Origin: Microbulbifer harenosus
Lineage (GTDB): Bacteria; Pseudomonadota; Gammaproteobacteria; Pseudomonadales; Cellvibrionaceae
Assembly: GCF_005771435.1 (NCBI RefSeq)
Contig: NZ_VANI01000016.1
Span: forward strand, 62,001-126,000
DNA: 64,000 nt
Reading direction: 5' to 3'
Part shown: in pieces, positions 33,919 to 39,860 of the stretch
Numbering within the stretch: position 1 is the stretch's first letter
Layout: each line of letters begins with the position of its first letter
The notes under the pieces: generated by a model
What the model was told of the DNA's origin: nothing
Database searches by the model: none
The model's input: only the letters and a program-made list of their open reading frames with translations
Translations under genes and position numbers: made by a program

Positions 33919-34467
33919 TTATTGGTTGCCCGCGGATGCGGTCTGCTGGGTATCCCTGCCGTCGGCCCGGTACAGATTGGGGCATTCGGCACCGTGGTTG
34001 GGGGTTTCCCAATTGGGCAGACGGCGCTGGAAGGCGAGAATGCCACCGTTGTGCTGGCGCCAGTGACGACCGTCAATCACGTTGAAGTCTAGGGTGACAG
34101 GACTCCAACCGGTAAATTGCGCGTACACCATGCCGCTGTTGCAGTGCAGGGTGCCACCGGTGCGGATGCGCACCGTGTCGCCATCCATACGCCAGGAGAT
34201 CGCGAAACCGTGGGTGAGCTGGCCATCGGCGCGAAAGCCGTGGGCAAATCCGGTGCCGTCCGCCTTGAGCTGCCACACCAGCTGTTCATCACCCTGCCCG
34301 ACTACGAGCCAGTTGCCAGCCCACTGCCGGGCGGCGGCCTGGTTTGCAGTCTGCTCCTGGGCGGACGCGATGACGGGAAGCAGGAAGAACACTGCGAGTA
34401 CAAGGATGTAGGCCTGCAGCAGCGAAAGGAGAACAGGACGGAAGGACAACTGACGCAACAACTTCAT
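33919..34467 (-). CDS. Secreted protein of unknown function, paralogue of the gene at 32883
   Basis: A 182-residue exported protein. The N-terminal hydrophobic stretch (LLQAYILVLAVFFLLPVIASA-QE) looks like a signal peptide. The core WAGNWLVVGQGDEQLVWQLKADGTG is shared with the neighbour at 32883, which is longer. Two cysteines lie in TLHCNSG and AECPNLY, matching RIVCRGG and DAPCPVF in the neighbour, so a conserved disulfide is plausible. Function is unknown. Confidence 0.68.
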   Translation of the reverse strand: MKLLRQLSFRPVLLSLLQAYILVLAVFFLLPVIASAQEQTANQAAARQWAGNWLVVGQGDEQLVWQLKADGTGFAHGFRADGQLTHGFAISWRMDGDTVRIRTGGTLHCNSGMVYAQFTGWSPVTLDFNVIDGRHWRQHNGGILAFQRRLPNWETPNHGAECPNLYRADGRDTQQTASAGNQ

Positions 34468-34594
34468 GCGGCACTCTTCTCTGTTGGGTTCTACGACTGG
34501 CGGTTATTTGCACAACCTAATTAAAAGCCTAGACGTAAATCTCAACTGTGGCAGCGGAAGCGACAAAAATCTTTGTTTCCGCGCCAGACACACA

Positions 34595-35800
34595 CTAGGA
34601 GTGCCGAGAGCGCAGTCGGTACCACAGCAGCACACCCAATCCGAGCGCGGCGATAAACAGCAATGCCCCCCAACCATAAATCCCGGAGCCGCTGCTTGGC
34701 TGCAACTTCTCGCGGGCGCGCACCACGTTGCTCTGCAGGCGCTGAAATTTTTCGATAACTTCGTTGGTGGGCGCCTGGTCGAGGATGGCGCCGCGCAGTT
34801 CCTGCCACTGCTGGTCCAATTGCGCGGTGAGCGCGGCGTTGCGTTCCGCCAGTTGGGGGCGGGATTCCAGGTAGCCCTCGCGCAAAGCGAGCATCAACTG
34901 GTGGTAGGCACTGGCGATATCGCCAGCGCGGTACGCGGCCTGCGCCAGGTACAGAAGACCAGCGGCACGCGCCAGCGGATGTTGTAGATGGCGGGTTTCC
35001 GCAGGGTGGGCCCGCCACCACATAAGGGCGTTGCGGGCCTCTTCCGGCAACTCTGCCGGGCGCAGTACCGCCATGCCGGGAAGGCCCACAAGCGCGGGAT
35101 ATTTTTCTGCCAGCTGCGGTGCCGGCGCGATATCGGGAGCGGCAAAGCCCGCAACCAGAACCGCAAGGGCCCAGCGCTGGCGGCTGCTGAGGTCGCCGTC
35201 CAGGTCAGCATCATGGGCGTCGTTGCGGGTGGGTTCGAGTACGTTGTAGAAGTCGTAGAGGCTCAAGTTGGCCATGCGCACCGGGTCGTCGAGGCGCCGC
35301 TCCGGCTGCGCAGCGTCGCCGCGCACGCCGTGGCATCGGCTGCAGCGGTCCCGATACAGCGCCTGAGCTTCGTCACCGGAAGGCAGGGACTCCGCTGGCG
35401 AGCGCGGCAACTGGTAGAGCGCGGCGAGGCGATCGGCAGCGGTATTCGCGCGCCGGCGCACCAGATCGGGAGCGGCGCGGTCGGCGATCAGCCGGGCAAG
35501 CTCTTTGAGGCTGTCCTCCAGCTGGGCGCGGCCCGGTTTGTCTGGCAGCTGCTGCAGCAGCGCAGTGGCGACATCGACGTTGTTCTGCTGCTGGCGGTAC
35601 AGCTTGCGGTCGCGGATAGCGCCGTCGGCCACTGCTTCGGCATAGTCGACGGCGACGAACGACAATAGGCTCAGCGCTTTTGCGGCGATGTCCTGTTCAC
35701 TTTTCCTGTCGGGGAGCTGTTGCTGGGCCCAAGCGGGGTCGATCCAGATCCACAGGGACAGCAGCAGTGCGATGTAATGAAACGGGCGGTATCGGGTCAT
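34595..35800 (-). CDS. Membrane-anchored c-type cytochrome resembling the N-terminal part of cytochrome c/FTR1 iron permeases
   Basis: A 401-residue protein: signal peptide (to about 25, DPAWA-QQ), an alpha-helical region, one heme site Cys153-Ser-Arg-Cys156-His157, a long helical region, and one C-terminal membrane helix (about 375-394). The opening LSFVAVDYAEAVADG, the cytochrome and the later GDIASAYHQLMLALREGYLE block match the layout of cytochrome c/FTR1 fusions, but the FTR1 permease helices with REGLE motifs are absent. ATG 35800 is preferred for the signal peptide; GTG 35842 is the longer option. A role in iron oxidation is inferred. Confidence 0.7.
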   Translation of the reverse strand: MTRYRPFHYIALLLSLWIWIDPAWAQQQLPDRKSEQDIAAKALSLLSFVAVDYAEAVADGAIRDRKLYRQQQNNVDVATALLQQLPDKPGRAQLEDSLKELARLIADRAAPDLVRRRANTAADRLAALYQLPRSPAESLPSGDEAQALYRDRCSRCHGVRGDAAQPERRLDDPVRMANLSLYDFYNVLEPTRNDAHDADLDGDLSSRQRWALAVLVAGFAAPDIAPAPQLAEKYPALVGLPGMAVLRPAELPEEARNALMWWRAHPAETRHLQHPLARAAGLLYLAQAAYRAGDIASAYHQLMLALREGYLESRPQLAERNAALTAQLDQQWQELRGAILDQAPTNEVIEKFQRLQSNVVRAREKLQPSSGSGIYGWGALLFIAALGLGVLLWYRLRSRHS

Positions 35801-35896
35801 GCGAACGGCGCGGAACCAGAGCTGGCGGAATTTTTTCGGCACCCCGCTTTAGCGTAGCAGCGGCGGCGCCAGGCCGGGGAGACGAGGCGCGCAGAT

Positions 35897-35924
35897 ACAA
35901 AAAACCCCGCGCGCGGCGGGGTTT
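35897..35924 (-). terminator. Intrinsic terminator after dsbA
   Basis: AAACCCCGC (35902-35910) and GCGGGGTTT (35916-35924) pair around a 5-base loop. Read on the minus strand the stem is followed by a T-run (TTTTTTGT), giving a standard intrinsic terminator 15 bases after the dsbA stop. Confidence 0.8.
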
Positions 35925-35939
35925 CGGCGGCGGCGGCGA

Positions 35940-36617
35940 TCAGCCCTTTTCGGCGCGCTCTTTCTCCACCAGGAAGTCGACCACGTCCAGCATGATCTGC
36001 TGGCCGTCGGATTTGCCCTTATAGCCTGGCAGTGAGGTGCTTACACGGTATTTGCCCGCCACGACCATCTCCGGGGTACCGGAGAGTTTGTAGGCGCGCT
36101 GCTTGGCCTGGCCCTGCTTGATCTTGCTGTTGATGGCGAAGGAGTCCATCAGTTTCACCGCTTTGGCGCCGTCAGCGCCATTCTTGTCGAACAGCTCGGC
36201 GATGGCGGCGTCGTCCGCCTTCCACTCGCGACCGTCGCGGGTGGCAAACATTTTGCGCTGCTGGGCAATGGCGCTGAAGATTGGGTCGTGCATTTTGTCC
36301 AGCACACCCATGGCCTCAGCCACATAGAACAGACGCGCGTGAATTTCCATCACCGGTTGCCAGATAGCGGGGATCTTAACCAGCGCCACGTCGGCGGGCA
36401 TGTCTTTCTTCCACTTCTTCAGCGGCGCCTCGAAGTGGTAGCAGTGGCCGCAGCCGTACCAGAAGAGTTCGGTTACCTCGACCTTGCTTTTGTCGTCCTG
36501 GGCGACGGCCTGGGGCAGCACTTCGTAGTACTCACCGGCGTTGAACTTCCCCGGGGTTTCCTGGGCGCAGGCCGCGAGGCTCAGCAGCATGGTAAATAGG
36601 GCGACAACGGCTCTCAT
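35940..36617 (-). CDS. dsbA: Thiol:disulfide interchange protein DsbA
   Basis: A 225-residue periplasmic oxidoreductase. The thioredoxin active site is Cys56-Gly-His-Cys59 (FWYGCGHCYHFE), a variant of the usual CPHC, and the cis-proline loop SGTPEMVV is present. The signal LLSLAAC-AQ could also be read as a lipobox. It introduces disulfides in exported proteins. The DsbA / cytochrome c4 / EngB / PolA order is the same as in Pseudomonas. GGAG lies nine bases before the ATG. Confidence 0.92.
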   Translation of the reverse strand: MRAVVALFTMLLSLAACAQETPGKFNAGEYYEVLPQAVAQDDKSKVEVTELFWYGCGHCYHFEAPLKKWKKDMPADVALVKIPAIWQPVMEIHARLFYVAEAMGVLDKMHDPIFSAIAQQRKMFATRDGREWKADDAAIAELFDKNGADGAKAVKLMDSFAINSKIKQGQAKQRAYKLSGTPEMVVAGKYRVSTSLPGYKGKSDGQQIMLDVVDFLVEKERAEKG

Positions 36618-36787
36618 AAGTACTCACTCCAAACGTTTATTCTGTTTACCGCCGGCATTGTCCGCCTGGGTAGCTGACGCCGGCCTGAATATAGACCGTG
36701 GGAATTATTGAAGTTCCACGCGGGCGGCGCAACCCGGCTTCCGAAAACCGCGTCCCAAAACCCGGAAACCATACGCTAAAAACGACA

Positions 36788-36808
36788 AGGCCGGTCAGTG
36801 ACCGGCCT
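36788..36808 (-). terminator. Terminator after cytochrome c4
   Basis: AGGCCGGT (36788-36795) and ACCGGCCT (36801-36808) pair around a 5-base loop, 22 bases after the stop of the minus-strand cytochrome gene. A T-run (TTTTT) follows a few bases later on that strand. The gap 36618-36830 otherwise holds the dsbA upstream region and no gene. Confidence 0.7.
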
Positions 36809-36830
36809 CTTTATCCTGCTCTGTTGCCGA

Positions 36831-37481
36831 TTACTCGGTCAAACCGGCCACATAATTGGCGACCGCCTTGATCTCGGCATCGGACAACTGCTTGGCCACA
36901 CTGCGCATGACACGGGTATCACCGTCGTTGGCGCGGGTGCCCTCGCGGAAAGCCCGCAGCTGTTTTTCCACATACTCGGCATACTGACCGGACAGACGCG
37001 GATAGCCCGCAGGGGCATTTCCCTGACCGGTGGGAGAGTGGCAGCCCATGCATGCGGGGACATTGGTGGTTGAGTTACCAGCGCGGAACACTTTGCGACC
37101 CAGCGCCAGACCATCGACGTTGTCACCGCTGTTCAGCATCACGGAGAACGCTTCGGAGCCGGACAGCTGCATGTTCTGGGCGTTGAAATACGCCGCCACG
37201 TCGGCCATGTCCTGATCGCTCAGGTTGTCCAGCATGCCGGTCATCTCCGGCACTTTGCGCGTGCCATCCTTGATGTCGTGCATCTGCTTGAGCAGGTACT
37301 TCTCACCGAGACCGGCGATTTTCGGAAAGGTCGGCGCCGGGCTGTTGCCATCCGCACCGTGGCAGGCCGCGCAAACGGCCGCCTTGGCCTGGCCCGCACT
37401 GGCGTCACCGGCGGCGTGGCCCAACTGGGCAAACGCCACCATCCCCAAAGCCAGAGCGGCCTTCTTTATAATGCTGTTCAT
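36831..37481 (-). CDS. Cytochrome c4, diheme
   Basis: A 216-residue periplasmic cytochrome with a signal peptide (to GHA-AG, about 23) and two heme sites: Cys37-AA-Cys40-His41 and Cys144-MG-Cys147-His148. Axial methionines are likely in MTGML and in the late MRSVAK segment. It carries electrons from the bc1 complex to terminal oxidases; an aa3 oxidase locus lies in this window. It is divergent from engB across 136 bases. Confidence 0.9.
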   Translation of the reverse strand: MNSIIKKAALALGMVAFAQLGHAAGDASAGQAKAAVCAACHGADGNSPAPTFPKIAGLGEKYLLKQMHDIKDGTRKVPEMTGMLDNLSDQDMADVAAYFNAQNMQLSGSEAFSVMLNSGDNVDGLALGRKVFRAGNSTTNVPACMGCHSPTGQGNAPAGYPRLSGQYAEYVEKQLRAFREGTRANDGDTRVMRSVAKQLSDAEIKAVANYVAGLTE

Positions 37482-37617
37482 ACGTCGTCCTGTTGCGCGC
37501 TGAGGTTCTGCATCCGATCTTCGTTGCTGGCAGCAACCATACGCCCGGCAGCCATCAGCGACGATAAAACCGCGGCATTATATACTTGCGCGCCATCTGA
37601 GTGTACCGGGAAGACTC

Positions 37618-38301
37618 ATGTCTGAATCCAATCCAGAACAAATCAATTTTCGCCGCGCGCAATTCCTTACCAGCGCGCCCACCCTCGCCGAATGCCCGGA
37701 GGATTCCGGTGCCGAAGTGGCATTTGCCGGGCGCTCCAACGCCGGCAAGTCCAGCGCCATCAACGCGCTTACCAACAACGGCAAGCTGGCGCGCACCTCC
37801 AAGACTCCGGGGCGCACCCAACTGATCAATTTTTTCTCACTGACTGAACATCAGCGCCTGGTCGACCTTCCCGGCTATGGCTACGCCAAGGTAACCCGCT
37901 CGATGAAGGACGAGTGGCAGCGCCACCTGGCTTTTTACCTGGAACAGCGCCGCTGCCTGAAGGGGCTGGTGCTGCTGATGGATATCCGCCAGCCGCTGAA
38001 GGAGTTTGACCTGCATATGCTGACCTGGGCGGTCAGCTCCGGCCTGCCGGCGCATATCCTGTTGACCAAAGCCGACAAGCTGAAGAACGGCCCCGCCAAC
38101 AACGCGCGTTTTGCGGTGGAAAAGGAGCTGAAAGCCCTCAACCTGTTTACCAATGTGACGGTGCAGACCTTCTCGGCCACCAAACGCCAGGGGCTGGAAA
38201 AGCTCGAACAGCGCCTGAACCAGTGGCTGGCACTGCCTGCGGGAGAGCCACAGGAGATAGATGAGGAAGACGCCGGCAGCGAGGACGGCAACTCGGATTA
38301 A
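37618..38301 (+). CDS. engB: Ribosome biogenesis GTPase EngB (YihA/YsxC)
   Basis: A 227-residue GTPase for 50S subunit assembly. The P-loop GRSNAGKSS (38-46), switch motif [10 protein letters not shown] and base-recognition LLTKADKL are intact. The C-terminal acidic tail ([15 protein letters not shown]) is longer than the core. In Pseudomonas and E. coli engB also neighbours polA, with a small RNA gene between them; the same layout is seen here. Confidence 0.94.
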   Translation: MSESNPEQINFRRAQFLTSAPTLAECPEDSGAEVAFAGRSNAGKSSAINALTNNGKLARTSKTPGRTQLINFFSLTEHQRLVDLPGYGYAKVTRSMKDEWQRHLAFYLEQRRCLKGLVLLMDIRQPLKEFDLHMLTWAVSSGLPAHILLTKADKLKNGPANNARFAVEKELKALNLFTNVTVQTFSATKRQGLEKLEQRLNQWLALPAGEPQEIDEEDAGSEDGNSD

Positions 38302-38334
38302 ACGTGTGTACGGCAGGCAGTGGCGCAGGTGGGC

Positions 38335-38514
38335 TCAGGGATTGCTGCCAAGCGCCTCTTCTTTAAGGCTGTCCAGCAGAATCCTGCGCAACACCCTTCG
38401 GGCCGCGGGGTTTAACCCCCGCAGCTGTTCCGCGGTGAGATGGCGGCCGGCAATCAACGACGCCAGCGCCTGCTGGCTGATCTGAATCTTGAGGTAATTG
38501 TCGCGCGCGGACAT
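38335..38514 (-). CDS. Small protein of unknown function
   Basis: A 59-residue protein, mostly helical, with KIQISQQALASLIAGRHLTAEQLRGLNPAARRVLRRILLDSLKEE. The start ATG 38514 has GGGGGGAG upstream; the frame opens further up without a ribosome site. It lies 16 bases downstream of the gene at 38531 and probably shares its Fur-type promoter. The family was not recognised; the basic helix could bind nucleic acid or a partner protein. Confidence 0.65.
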   Translation of the reverse strand: MSARDNYLKIQISQQALASLIAGRHLTAEQLRGLNPAARRVLRRILLDSLKEEALGSNP

Positions 38515-38530
38515 GGGGCTCCCCCCTCTT

Positions 38531-39010
38531 TCAGTGCAACCTTGTTGCCGCACTGCCCACAGCCGCCTGGACCCCGCCGGCCCGCGCATCGCGAACGCGC
38601 CCGCGCCAGGGCTCGGGAATGCTCGCCTCGGCAGTGTACAGCGTGCGAATACAGTCCGCCGTCAGCTGGTAGCGGGCGCGGTCCGCCAACTCCCGCGCCA
38701 GGCGGGAACTGGAGGTGACCAGTACATAATTGGCGTGCCCGCTGTCACCGCGCTGGCGGTAGGCGTCGATCAACAGGCGTGCGCTGTCGGTAAAGCGCAT
38801 CGCGGCCACAGAATATCCCGGTGCGCGCGCACCGAGCAGGAAGTCTGCCAACTCAAACGCACACCCCAGAAACGGCACCGCCTCGGCGAACTGCCCCTCC
38901 TCGCACAGCAGGCTGCCCCGCTCCAGCCAGTCCAGCCACGCCTGCTCCGCGCGGCGCGCATCACTCATCAACCACTGGCGGTGGTTGGCACACAGATATC
39001 TCAGGTTCAC
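38531..39010 (-). CDS. TPR-like helical protein of unknown function, probably Fur-regulated
   Basis: A 159-residue soluble protein made of helical pairs (AWLDWLERGSLLCEEGQFAEAVPFLGCAFELADFLL; ARLLIDAYRQRGDSGHANYVL), resembling tetratricopeptide repeats. The frame opens far upstream, but GTG 39010 is chosen because GAGGAG sits just before it and a Fur-box promoter lies directly upstream. It probably forms an operon with the 59-residue gene at 38335. Function is unknown; iron-starvation expression is inferred from the operator. Confidence 0.7.
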   Translation of the reverse strand: MNLRYLCANHRQWLMSDARRAEQAWLDWLERGSLLCEEGQFAEAVPFLGCAFELADFLLGARAPGYSVAAMRFTDSARLLIDAYRQRGDSGHANYVLVTSSSRLARELADRARYQLTADCIRTLYTAEASIPEPWRGRVRDARAGGVQAAVGSAATRLH

Positions 39011-39053
39011 GGCAACTCCTCGTTCCGGGCATACAGAAAGTCTACTCGAAACC

Positions 39054-39082
39054 ATGCTAATGCGAAGCATTATCATTTTCAA
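39054..39082 (-). promoter_or_regulatory. Promoter overlapped by a Fur box
   Basis: On the minus strand, TTGAAA (39077-39082) and TAGCAT (39054-39059) are 17 bases apart. The stretch GAAAATGATAATGCTTCGC (39062-39080) matches the 19-base Fur consensus at 14 positions by hand count and covers the promoter. Fur would block it when iron is plentiful. The gene at 38531 starts 44 bases downstream of the -10. Confidence 0.65.
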
Positions 39083-39208
39083 TTGATAAAGCGGGACTCT
39101 GCTACGCACAGGAGGCTTGCTCCGCCAGAATTCTACTAGACTGTAATTAAGTGCCCGATTTCCCGGTGCAAACCGGAATGAAGAAGTGACCTTGTCGGAA
39201 AGACAGGC

Positions 39209-39239
39209 AAAAAAAAGCCGGCAGATTGCAGCTGCCGGC
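39209..39239 (-). terminator. Intrinsic terminator, minus strand
   Basis: GCCGGCAG (39217-39224) and CTGCCGGC (39232-39239) pair around a 7-base loop. On the minus strand they are followed by eight T residues (39209-39216). No annotated gene reads into it closely, so it suggests an unannotated minus-strand RNA ending here. Confidence 0.8.
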
Positions 39240-39250
39240 CAGGGGTCAGT

Positions 39251-39322
39251 GCCCTTGGGGACGGGCACTTGGGGAATGCGCCCAGGGGGACGGGCGCATC
39301 CTTGGGTTCTCACCCAAATTCC
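39251..39322 (-). ncRNA. Three consecutive stem-loops in front of a terminator, possible small RNA
   Basis: Three hairpins lie in a row: GTGCCC / GGGCAC, TGCGCCC / GGGCGCA and TTGGG / CCCAA. The first two have nearly identical loops (TTGGGGAC and AGGGGGAC on the plus strand, GTCCCC-rich on the minus strand). Just downstream on the minus strand is the terminator at 39209-39239. This arrangement suggests a structured small RNA with C-rich loops. No promoter was found, so the 5' end is open. Confidence 0.35.
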
Positions 39323-39542
39323 ACTGCATCCGATGCATTTCCTTCAATACAAAGACTAAGCTCGGCGGCGAAGGTTCCCCACTTTTTTCGCCACTGTCGG
39401 ATGCTGAAACTGTATCCCACATTTCTCCCAGCCGGGGGCATATTATTTCTGTTCTGAGACTTTATTCCCCCGCAGGTGATCAAAACCCGCGCCTGTAGGT
39501 AATGTTCAGGCACACGCGCCATCAGTCGCTCAAAATTCAGGC

Positions 39543-39575
39543 AAAAAAAAGCCCCGATGGGGGTAGTCTCGGGGC
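39543..39575 (-). terminator. Intrinsic terminator of the candidate small RNA
   Basis: GCCCCGA (39551-39557) pairs with TCGGGGC (39569-39575) and is followed on the minus strand by eight T residues (39543-39550). The form is close to the Spot 42 terminator (GCCCC...GGGGC plus U-run) and suits Hfq binding. Confidence 0.85.
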
Positions 39576-39623
39576 GAGGGGCTTCTGACTAAGCTTTGGG
39601 GATGATGTTGCAATCCAACGATC
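39543..39623 (-). ncRNA. Candidate small RNA in the Spot 42/ErsA position downstream of polA
   Basis: A transcript of about 80 bases is predicted from a promoter at 39630-39657 to the terminator at 39543. It is on the same strand as polA and lies between polA and engB, as spf (Spot 42) does in E. coli and ersA in Pseudomonas aeruginosa. It has a C-rich unpaired segment (CATCATCCCC) and a Rho-independent end with a long U-run. No primary-sequence match to either RNA is claimed; the call rests on position, promoter and terminator. Confidence 0.5.
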
Positions 39624-39629
39624 TGCTTC

Positions 39630-39657
39630 TTAGAGAGCCCCGTTTTCGGGTAGTTCC
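39630..39657 (-). promoter_or_regulatory. RpoE/AlgU-like promoter for the candidate small RNA
   Basis: On the minus strand GGAACTA (39651-39657) and TCTAA (39630-39634) are separated by 16 bases. The extracytoplasmic stress sigma factor consensus is GGAACTT, 15-17 bases, then TCTGA/TCTAA. ErsA of P. aeruginosa is transcribed by this sigma factor (AlgU), which strengthens the parallel. The predicted start is about 39623. Confidence 0.5.
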
Positions 39658-39727
39658 GCCGTTTCTGAAAAAAATCGAAAAAATATTTAGTGGCGCGTTG
39701 AAACGGGACGCTCTGGCGGCGCCGCTA

Positions 39728-39821
39728 CCGGGTACTGCCTTGTGAGACACGCCGTGACCCCATCCCTGGGGGCTCTTATAAAACATCCCTGTTTTAGAAG
39801 GTCTCACAAGGCAGTACCCGG
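39728..39821. repeat. Long inverted repeat with inner hairpins, REP/MITE-like
   Basis: Twenty-one bases at 39728-39748 are perfectly complementary to 39801-39821, and weaker pairing extends outward. The 52-base interior holds two smaller hairpins (CCCC-ATCCCT-GGGG and TAAAACA-TCCC-TGTTTTA), both with CATCCCTG in or beside the loop. This looks like a dispersed repetitive extragenic palindrome. It begins about 40 bases after the polA stop and may also end polA transcription. Confidence 0.7.
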
Positions 39822-39860
39822 CATCGGCACCTTCGCATCCAAGTTCCGGGACTCTTACAT

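Larger units (their letters stand above)
39083..39860. other. Non-coding polA-engB region with RNA-like structures
   Basis: This stretch of about 780 bases has no convincing protein gene. It contains, from left to right: a minus-strand intrinsic terminator (39209-39239), three consecutive stem-loops (39251-39322), a second minus-strand terminator (39543-39575) that ends a candidate small RNA, and a long inverted repeat (39728-39821). A 70-codon open frame (39310-39522, minus) uses atypical codons and is not supported. Confidence 0.55.

Noticed and set aside
39251..39301. Reading the plus-strand GGA-containing hairpin loops as an RsmY/RsmZ-type CsrA sponge
   Set aside because: The loops read GGGGAC rather than ANGGA, and no plus-strand terminator or promoter is present; the minus strand has the terminator.
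39310..39522. 70-codon minus-strand open frame in the polA-engB gap
   Set aside because: Many codons rare in this genome (CTA, ATA, AGA, GGA), only a weak ribosome site, and it lies among RNA-like structures. It cannot be excluded as a small gene but is not supported.
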